Shown: positions 56,401 to 64,000 of the stretch, one piece after another
How positions within the stretch are numbered: position 1 is the stretch's first letter
Layout: each line of letters begins with the position of its first letter
DNA from: Albula goreensis
Taxonomy: Eukaryota > Chordata > Actinopteri > Albuliformes > Albulidae
NCBI GenBank assembly: GCA_022829145.1
Contig: CM040742.1
Coordinates: 12,309,131-12,373,130, forward strand
Direction: 5' to 3'
DNA length: 64,000 nt
Made by a program: the position numbers and the translations under genes
The notes under the pieces: model-generated
Database searches by the model: none
Told to the model about the DNA's origin: nothing
Seen by the model: only the letters and a program-made list of their open reading frames with translations

Positions 56401-59400
56401 AGGCAGCTGGAAAACTAAAGTAGCCTATGTAGAAATATAATACAATTTTCATTTCACACATATGTATGTGTTGGCTAACATTCCTAATGGAGTCCTTTGG
56501 ACTGGAGAGTGGTCACTGAGTATTCTGTGAGCGTGGTATTCTGAGTCCACTACAACAGCTGTGGCTGACTGTCTTTCGCTCTTGTGATGGTGATTGTGCA
56601 GACTTCTGAGCTCTGGCCATCAGCCCTTGTGGAATTCACATGCCACCCAGTAGTCAGTGTGTATTATAGTCTGCCCACACCAACGCATCAATCCCCTCAA
56701 CTGTGACACAGATTCACAATTCACTTCCCAATTAAAGTGTTCATTTTTATCCTCATCAACACATTTTGGCAAATTCAGCAAACCTCAAAATTAAGAGAAA
56801 AGGCATAATGCTTTTGTTGAATTTTCAGTAAATTTTATGGAGGCCTGTTGATTGCATCCCAGCCTGCTGTCTGTGGATAATGCTGATAAGGAGCAACAAA
56901 GTGGGCTTCTGAGCACTGCATAGTGCGGAAGTAATTTTCCCTCTCAAACTCAATCACTCAGTAACTCCATCAGACCGTTAGGATAGGAAAATTCCACCCC
57001 TCTGGAGAATCTGGAATAGACTCCTCCTTAATAATATCTGGTTCACATGGTCAAGACTGTGATTGGACAATAGTATTTTTTGTCCTGCTTTTTCCTACTC
57101 CAACCCAAAATTTCTCAGCCAATCTCAGTGACCCTCTTCCAGAGACTCAGGAAGGAGCAGGCAATCACATGACTTCCTCTAAACCCTTTCTCCACTGAGT
57201 CATATTGTTTATAGTAGTTTTTTTTTTTGCCTCTTTCGTTTACATTGATTAATTTTTCATTCAACATTTGGGGAGTTTCTCTGATTATTTATTGTGCACA
57301 TAGGTGCACTGATTGTAGTTACACATTTTCATACTTTTTTGCACCTTGTGGCTTTGACACAGTTGATTTGTTGAAGTGTAAAAATAAATGGCTTTACCAG
57401 ATTTGAAGGTAAGAGTTTCAAAACATGTTAGAGATGTACATAGGTGCAACAAACTAGACTGTCGTGCTGGTAGTAGTAAGCAGGAGATAGACGGGGATAA
57501 AATGGAGCCTTTGAGAGAATCTCAGCCGTAGACTGTAAACTGACTCCAGGAAGTCATCTCAGTTTGGGCAGATGCCAAACCTCTGCTGTGGTGCTGCAGC
57601 TCTGCTTTCAGGTGATGTGCTGTAAATGCACAGAATCAAGTTGCACAGTCTGTTATGTTTGCCGTCAGGTCTTGTTTGCCTGAGTCTAGCTCTGTAGTGG
57701 CAAAGGGGAGCAACTGTCAATTATGCCAGGCCTTTTTTTTCCTCCCCTAAGCCAATGTGAGATTTGGACAGTAATATGGTATATTTTCTCTTAAAGTTGA
57801 GCCAGTGCCCCCAAAAATGTCAAAGATTTTATTGCATATTTCCCCTCTTGTTAAAGCTCAAGCCAAAGTATAGACATTCATCAAATCTTGTGGCCTTCAG
57901 ACTAGTGGCTGTTTTACACCCTACAGGCCACTCAATACTACAGGTGGGAGCCAGTAACAATTTTACACAGTACATGCCACAAATAGTACTACAAGAGAGA
58001 ACCAGTGACAGTTATTTAGCTGATGCTTTATTCAGAGCAGCTCGACCTGTATTCATGAAGCATCTCAGAGAAGCAGTGCTAATCTAGCACCAGATTTTAC
58101 TTCTGGCTGATGATGGAAAAAGTTAAGGTGTGGAGTTAGGGAAACTGATCCTAGGTATATCACCGGTGTCATCCAAGGTATCAGGTATCTCGAAGTTGCC
58201 AGATGTGCCTCATGGAATGTCAGCCATGGTGACCTGTGGCCGACTTCTCCTCCTGTTGACAAATTTCGTAATTTCCCCAAAGTAATTTCACAACTGGTAG
58301 TCAGGTTACATTCAGCGGTCATTCCTCCTCATTTATACTGTAGAATGAGTGAAGGCAAGAAAAGGGCCATTCATGCATTCAATGCAATAACATAAAGCAC
58401 TCATACTGTTTTTCCTATATTATTCCTATAAGGAATTATTGCTATTATTCCTATATTCCTATAAGTATTTCCCCCCAAAAAAAAAAAAAAAAAAAAAAAA
58501 ATCCAAACAGTAGAATATTAATAAAATTTGTTGTCTAACAGTGACAAATACATCCTGTTTCCAGTCGCTGGTGACCTTCAAACCAGTGGTACATTAAAGA
58601 CACAAGAAAGACAAAGAAAAAGTAGCGGGAGTCGAAAAGTAAGCACATTTTCACTAGCTGCTTGAGTAGTATTTCTGGGCCAGATTTCCATGGACCTCTT
58701 GGAGGAGCACAGCTGATTGGGTTCTTGGAATTGTTCTTGTCATTATAAAGTTTGCAATCTTCAAACACAAGGCTGGTTCCAGGCCTATATGACCAGTATA
58801 CTCTTTTCTCCCTCTCACTTATGGGAAATGTTTACTTCCCTTTGCATTCTAGGAAGTACTCTCTGAAAGCAGCTCTTTGTTGTGTTTCCCTATGTTTTCC
58901 CAAGGAAGAAGAACTTAGTTACAGTACTAGTTACAGAATCCATTCTACAGACATGCACAAGGGACTTGTCATGTATGTTTATTTGGACCTGTAAGTTTTC
59001 ACCCTGAGGTATTATACCTTATGCTCAGCTTCTTGAGTGGGTTTTGAGAGTCTCCCCCAGTCTCTGGGAAATTTCACCTGTGAAACAGAGACTTGTGGTG
59101 ATCCACAGACTTGAATAAACTGCTCAGATACTGGCAACACTTCTGGTGACCTAGTTTCTATGGATGGGAAAGTGTTTAAGGTTGGCGATTGTTTGAGGGG
59201 AATTTATGTTTCCTCTTGTTGTGGTTTCTCAGCCAACTGTACCTAATTGACTGGGTATTTTCAGTCTTCACATCACACGCTGTTGTTTGTGGGCATAGTT
59301 TATAAATGTAATGTAGCGATGTGATGACTGATGTATCATTTGTGTTAGAGCCAGACTCCTTTTCATATTATAGAGCCACCCAAGGTCTGAGTGTTTAGTT

Positions 59401-61250
59401 GGGAGTTTCGATCAGGCAAGGCATAGCATTTCAGTTGCACCACATTATTAAATATACAGGCAGGGATACGTTGATCATTGTGTCCTGTCACATTTGTTAC
59501 CAGTGTTATTGGTGGTTGGCGGATAAAGTTTCCTGCCCTGTGCTCACAGTAAACCAGGGACTATAGCCACTCCACCAATCACCACTGGCATTGTTCTCAT
59601 GTCCCTGACATGGTCTGTCATTGACAAAGCTCCTCTCTATGTTCTCGTGTAATGTGCAGTCATATTCATATTTTGTTATATCTGTGTACAGTTGTATGTA
59701 ATTAAGGGGTTATCCATTATTAATATATCAAAGCTTTAATCAGGGTTGTGAATACCTGATTCCATAGGATAGGTGTGTCTACAAACATATTTTCCCAGCT
59801 CTCTGTATGGGTTAGCAACTAAGTTTTTTTTTTTTTTTTAATAATTATTCTTAAGTAGAATTTGTATATATCTTTATTGATCTTTCCTTTAACCAACCTA
59901 CCATTTTCATATTTGGCGTACAGACTAATGGACATCCAGCTCCTTCTCTAATTTTGGTTTTCCAGGTATGTGGTAAGGCTCCAATAAATTGATTGTATTG
60001 TTGCAATGTGCAGTCAGTTCCATAAATACAAATCAACTGTAAGGCATGAGTTTGCTTTCCTCATTCACTATATCCCTTATAAAAATGATACCTTTATACC
60101 TTCATCAAACATGTGTTTCCAAAAAATCATCTTTCTATTGACCATAATGTTGGAGTTTAACCATATGATTTGTTGTAAGATTTATTCTGTATTTTCTGGT
60201 GGGTGAAATTGAAATTGTAACCAACTTTGCAGAGCTTCTTTCAAAAAAGGTGGAGACATTAGAAAACATGAAATTAATTAACAAGAAATGCATAGGCTTA
60301 ATTTGCAGGAATGGAAAAAAAAAACTTTCAAACACAGGATGAACACTCTTGAGTAATTTACTGGTAAACCAGTTTGGGTTGAAGTGGATTTGGGGAATAA
60401 GGTAGGCTTTAAGAGAGAGATTCAAGGCTTTTAAATTTGGGGCTTGAGGAGTTTATGATGCCTGTTCCAACATGTTTGATTAGACAACTGGTCCAAATAG
60501 TTGAATTTGAAGCAGAAAATAATGTTACTTCAGTCCTCCAGTACTTCACATTTTGTTGGTCTCAAGCACACAAAGTTTTCTTTGCACAGACATCATCCTT
60601 GCTTTGCTTTGAAAGTTTGGGGGGGGATAGCAGTCCAGGCCTTCTCAGCCAGCGCCATCTGCTAACAGCACCGTCCGAGAAATGACCTTGTGGGAAACTC
60701 GCAGGCTGAAGTAAACAGTGCAGAGATAGGAATGGGGGATGAAGGGAGAGGCTCATAAAAATGACTGGATGACAATGACAGTTTATTGGAGCAGTTCACC
60801 CTGGATGGACTGGGGCATGGTTTTGGACTGCAGCCTCATCTGCTGCAGTGACTGCCTTTGTCACATGACCAGCGCTAATGATTCCCGCCCTGTTGGTGAT
60901 GCGAGCTTGTCAGATCACATTTTGCTGGCATAGTCATCAGGAAGTAGACTTAACCACAATGCTTTTCATTTTGATGTCACCTGAGGGATAGAGTTTCTTT
61001 GTGAATGGATATTGGGTTAACATTTCTGCATTTCTCCCAGTCTCCCAGTTCTGCCCCCTTGTGTTTGCCCTTTGTAATGGCCTTAGCTCAGGCTGTGGTT
61101 TGTGTAGTCCTATAGAGCCCATTTCCAGACTCTGACCCCCGTGTCTCCTCTTCGTCTCCCCTCTGCAGGTGGCTGCTGCGGCTCTGACCAGAAGACGTAT
61201 ATGGTGGGGGGATGGGCCTGGGCCTGGTGGCTCATCTCAGACATTCAAAA
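53382..61250 (+). CDS. FLOT2: FLOT2 (flotillin-2), exons 1-2, gene continues past the window
   Basis: Flotillin-2 is a cytosolic-face scaffold of cholesterol-rich membrane microdomains, working with flotillin-1. Exon 1 (53382-53430) encodes MGNCHTVGPNEALVVS plus the first base of a Gly codon. Exon 2 (61169-61250) begins with the other two bases and encodes GGCCGSDQKTYMVGG, then WAWAWWLISDIQ plus two bases. The known acylation sites are all present: Gly2 (myristoyl), Cys4, Cys19 and Cys20 (palmitoyl). The first 16 residues match the mammalian protein as I recall it. The intron is phase 1 with gtaaca and ctctgcag ends. The next exon (ISLEIMTLQP in the family) was not found before 64000. Fish often carry two FLOT2 copies, and which one this is remains open. 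Confidence 0.95.
58046..58165. mobile_element. CTGATC-type element, second copy
   Basis: AGTGCTAATCTAGCACCAG and then GGAAACTGATCCTAGGTAT repeat the terminal motifs of the 24.9 kb element in FLOT2 intron 1. Confidence 0.5.
58477..58501. repeat. Poly(A) run, 25 bases
   Basis: Pure A run preceded by six C bases. It could be the tail of an old retroposed copy, but no element was recognised beside it. Confidence 0.8.
60652..60665 (-). promoter_or_regulatory. CTCF-like motif in FLOT2 intron 1
   Basis: The reverse strand reads TAGCAGATGGCGCT, matching the AGATGGCGC core. Orientation is opposite to the 25.2 and 52.0 kb motifs. Confidence 0.35.
61169..61250 (+). CDS. FLOT2: FLOT2 coding exon 2
   Basis: The exon is 82 nt with acceptor cccctctgcag and donor gtaagg. 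Read in the frame set by exon 1 (first two bases complete Gly17) it gives GGCCGSDQKTYMVGGWAWAW and WLISDIQ. Read from its first base it gives an unrelated Ala/Arg-rich frame that should be ignored. Confidence 0.95.
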
Positions 61251-64000
61251 GTAAGGCCTCTGGGCGTGCCGCCCCAGAAACTCCTCCTACTTCCACTGCT
61301 CAGCGCCATCCTCTGTTGTCCCACCTCCCCTGCTGTACCCTGAAGGTCCTTCTGTCACAGTGGGGTCAATCTCATTGTAATAGAGGGTCATGTGTGTGCT
61401 GGTTTTTACTCTGGCCTCTGTTCTTTATGGTATAATTAAATAAGTCACTTGCTGAATTAGACCTTTTGGTTTCTATATAATACATATAAAATGAAACGAG
61501 TTCCATGTACATGGATGAATGAGTAATTGAGCAAAGTAAGGCAACCTTAATGGGTTGTAATGAAAACCAATATATGCACAGTCCTCCATGGTAATGAGGT
61601 TGACACCACTGTACTTCACCCTTTAAAACAGGCTTTGCTGGTCGGTCATGGGTACTCAATGCACCATAGTGAGAGGCTACTGAGGATTAGAATGAACCAC
61701 GTAATGGGTGGAGCTAGTGTGGATTAACAATGACTTGCCTGGTTGTAACCATATCAATATGTTTTTAACCAAATCATAATGTTTTATGTTGGAAAACCCT
61801 AATTTTTTGATTGGATCATACAGGTGTGTGGGTGATAAAGTGCACATCAGTTTCACCCAATATAGGGTTCATGAAGCCTCACTTTCCCTGCCATGTAGTG
61901 AAGCCTAGATTTGACTGGAAAAAATAGTAAACACATGAATTTGTTTCTCGAGGCAAAGAGACTTTAAGTGTTAATATTGATTGAAAAAATGTACTTTGCT
62001 GTAGTTTTAAATGAAAACGCTATATTTCAACATTTGGATAGGCTGGACTTGTTCTCAGGGACCACCATCTCAGTCAAACTTTGAAGGTTTGCCATTGCTA
62101 TTGCTGTTTATTTTGAGATAGCATAAAAAATTGGCATATTGGCCTTTCTGACTGAGAGCTGATCTGGGGCTTATAATATGATTTACCATGTATGATAAAC
62201 TGTGAGGTAAAAACTGAATCATCTCATTGAGTGTATGAAAATTAGACGTTAAGGAACATGTTGGGCTGGTTATACCCACATGCCAGGTCAGGAAGTCACA
62301 CCTCCTAAGGCTCCTTTGGTTTTTGCAATCCCACAATTCCACCCTCACTTTTTAAAAACCATGTTCCAGTCCTAGCACTTCACATTTAAACAACTCCTGA
62401 TGCATCTTGAAGTCCAGTATCACTGGCCTCTGTACGTGCAGAATAATGTGCTCATGAAAGTTTGTGTTGCTGCGTTTGGCTCAGAGAGGCCAGTACTCTG
62501 CATTGAAATCTCTGACCCACCAAGCAAGTGTTTCAGACCAGTTTACTTTGTTCTGTTCTGATGATGATAATGTCATATTTTCATTGTTTCATTCAGCTTC
62601 ATATACTTAAGTTGAATTAAAATGTTGCTGATTGTTTTTTTATTTATTTTTATATGAAAGTACACCGTACAGTATAACAGTGTTAAATATGTGCTTTGAT
62701 TCACTCTGCTTTTTTTTTTTCCCTCCCTTCTCTGTCTGTTCATCTCTGCCATGCTAACCTCCTTCTGCTTGGTCTTGAATTCGCCTTTGTCATCTCGCTG
62801 GGTATGGATCTCGGCTTCCTGCCTTGACCCAGAAGATGTCATTGTCTAATGCTTGAATGCTTCCTGTTCAATTCGTGCTGCAGAGCAGCATCTTGGCTAC
62901 TCTAAATGGATGGCTCAAATAACTCTTGTCAGTGAGGCTTGCAAATGGAATGTTTTTTCCTTCAATTAAACTGGTGTTGTACCACCTCCTCTGCATTTAC
63001 AGAACTTGTTCCATCACAGAAACATATATAATCAGCACTTGTTTCCTGTTTTGTAGACAGGACTCCATTTCATATTTTGAAAAATACTGCAGTGTATTAG
63101 TAGTATCACAGCAGGGATCAAGTCCATGATTCTGAATTCTGATTGCACCATTGATTGGAATTTTGGGTGGGCACATACTTCTGGTTTAAATAAATAAATA
63201 AATAAATAAACAAACAAATAAATAAATATACAGTAAGGCTGTTGTAGCCATTTAAAAATTTATTTCTGACATGTTACAGTGAAGGATTTTGTTGTAAATC
63301 AATCAATACAAGGGTTATTTGAGCCTGCCTCCTGCACCGTACGTGTGTAACTAACTGCGAGATGAGAGGACTTGGATACCAAAGATTTTGGCAAGCTAAT
63401 CAGCAAGATATGGGATTTACGACTGTCCTTTTCCCCCGACACTGAACCCGACGATCACATTATAGGCCAGCAGTGTGGGGCGTCTGATCTAATTCTCCGG
63501 CATGACCAGCAGCAGGTTCAGCTTATATCAGCCGTTCCAAACTCGGGGATGAAATTTGAAGGGGTGGGGTGCAGTGGAGGTGGGTTTTTGTGTATCTTTA
63601 AAGTATCCCTGAAAACATTTTCTTTTTTATTTAAAATGTGTCTTTATGTCCTGATAAAATAATACAGATTTTGTCTTTATTGACCAACATAACAGGCTAG
63701 TGAGCTAGAATGGCTAATTACTTCAGTGAAGTTCCCTGTAAGAGAACAGATGTTTTGTTTTGAAACAGGTTAATGATTTAAAGTGGCAGATTTCAGCAGT
63801 GCTCAGAGATAAGACGGTCGTGTGGATAACATCACAGTGCTCTGAGAAATGGACCAGTTTCTAAACTGAAACAAAGCAAAGCAACCTGTAGCTTGTGATC
63901 TTGGCAAACTATTTTACTGTGACCTTATGTGCCATTGAGCTAGCTGTCAGTAATGCTGGTGGTAACCTTTGAAATTATGTCCTATATCCTATTGCCAGCC
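61251..64000 (+). other. FLOT2 intron 2 (partial)
   Basis: No flotillin exon 3 was recognised before the window end. It has an (AATA)n run at 63187-63228 and is otherwise unremarkable AT-rich sequence. Confidence 0.6.
63187..63228. repeat. (AATA)n microsatellite
   Basis: AAAT units with two AAAC variants over about 42 bases. Confidence 0.9.

Larger units (their letters stand above)
53431..61168 (+). other. FLOT2 intron 1
   Basis: The intron is 7.7 kb. It holds a degenerate inverted-repeat element near 58.05-58.17 kb, a 25-base poly(A) run at 58477-58501 and a CTCF-like motif at 60652-60665. I saw no exon. Long introns near the start often hold enhancers, but none can be shown here. Confidence 0.75.

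Noticed and set aside
55922..56461. 179-codon open frame on the minus strand in FLOT2 intron 1
   Set aside because: It resembles no family, its composition is that of translated AT-rich DNA, and there are no splice or start signals around it.
60651..60690. REST/RE1-like element (CAGCACC-GTCCGAGA)
   Set aside because: Only the left half-site fits. The right half lacks the GGACAG core.
62700..62850. Possible FLOT2 exon 3 after a TTTTTTTTTTCCCTCCC tract
   Set aside because: No frame gives the expected ISLEIMTLQP text, and no donor/acceptor pair fits the phase left by exon 2.
1..64000. CRISPR arrays, prokaryotic operons, phage or viral genes
   Set aside because: None seen. All clear genes are split vertebrate genes, and the periodic repeats are micro- or minisatellites without spacers.

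Overview
The window is nuclear DNA from a vertebrate, most likely a ray-finned fish. It carries split genes with GT-AG introns, abundant (TG)n/(CA)n microsatellites, tRNA-derived SINE-like repeats and short terminal-inverted-repeat elements, and it has no bacterial gene organisation. The species cannot be named from the sequence. Three genes can be read by assembling exons by hand. Almost all of the long open frames are repeat or intron noise.

Layout. (1) 1-33.8 kb, plus strand: the 3' part of a DHRS11-type short-chain dehydrogenase/reductase gene. Coding exons 2-7 lie between 20197 and 32812. The first 20.2 kb is intron 1, and exon 1, with the TGxxxGxG cofactor motif, is not in the window. 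The six exons join in frame to 211 residues, which with the 49 residues normally encoded by exon 1 gives the family length of 260. (2) 38.0-48.9 kb, minus strand, tail-to-tail with DHRS11: an apparently complete SLC6-family Na+/Cl- dependent transporter in 13 coding exons, 579 residues from the first in-frame Met. It has 12 membrane segments and the glycine in TM1 typical of amino-acid rather than monoamine carriers. (3) 53.4-64 kb, plus strand, head-to-head with the SLC6 gene: the start of flotillin-2 (FLOT2). Exon 1 (53382-53430) and exon 2 (61169-61250) encode the acylated N-terminus; later exons lie beyond the window.

The three genes have no shared pathway that I can see: carbonyl/steroid reduction, amino-acid-type transport, and a membrane-raft scaffold. 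Human DHRS11 and FLOT2 are both on chromosome 17q, so the linkage may be an old conserved one with an SLC6 gene between them.

The rest is intron and intergenic DNA rich in repeats. The oddest spot is the end of DHRS11 exon 4, where a 30-bp unit containing the exon end and its splice donor has been duplicated in tandem. This gives a ladder of possible donors, the first three in frame; the same exon is preceded by a 170-bp pyrimidine tract. Also present are a 1-kb tandem array of tRNA-like SINE units (15.6-16.7 kb), a clear 443-bp pogo/Tigger-like MITE with TA target duplication (38553-38995), several copies of at least three other short repeat families, and a few CTCF-like motifs.
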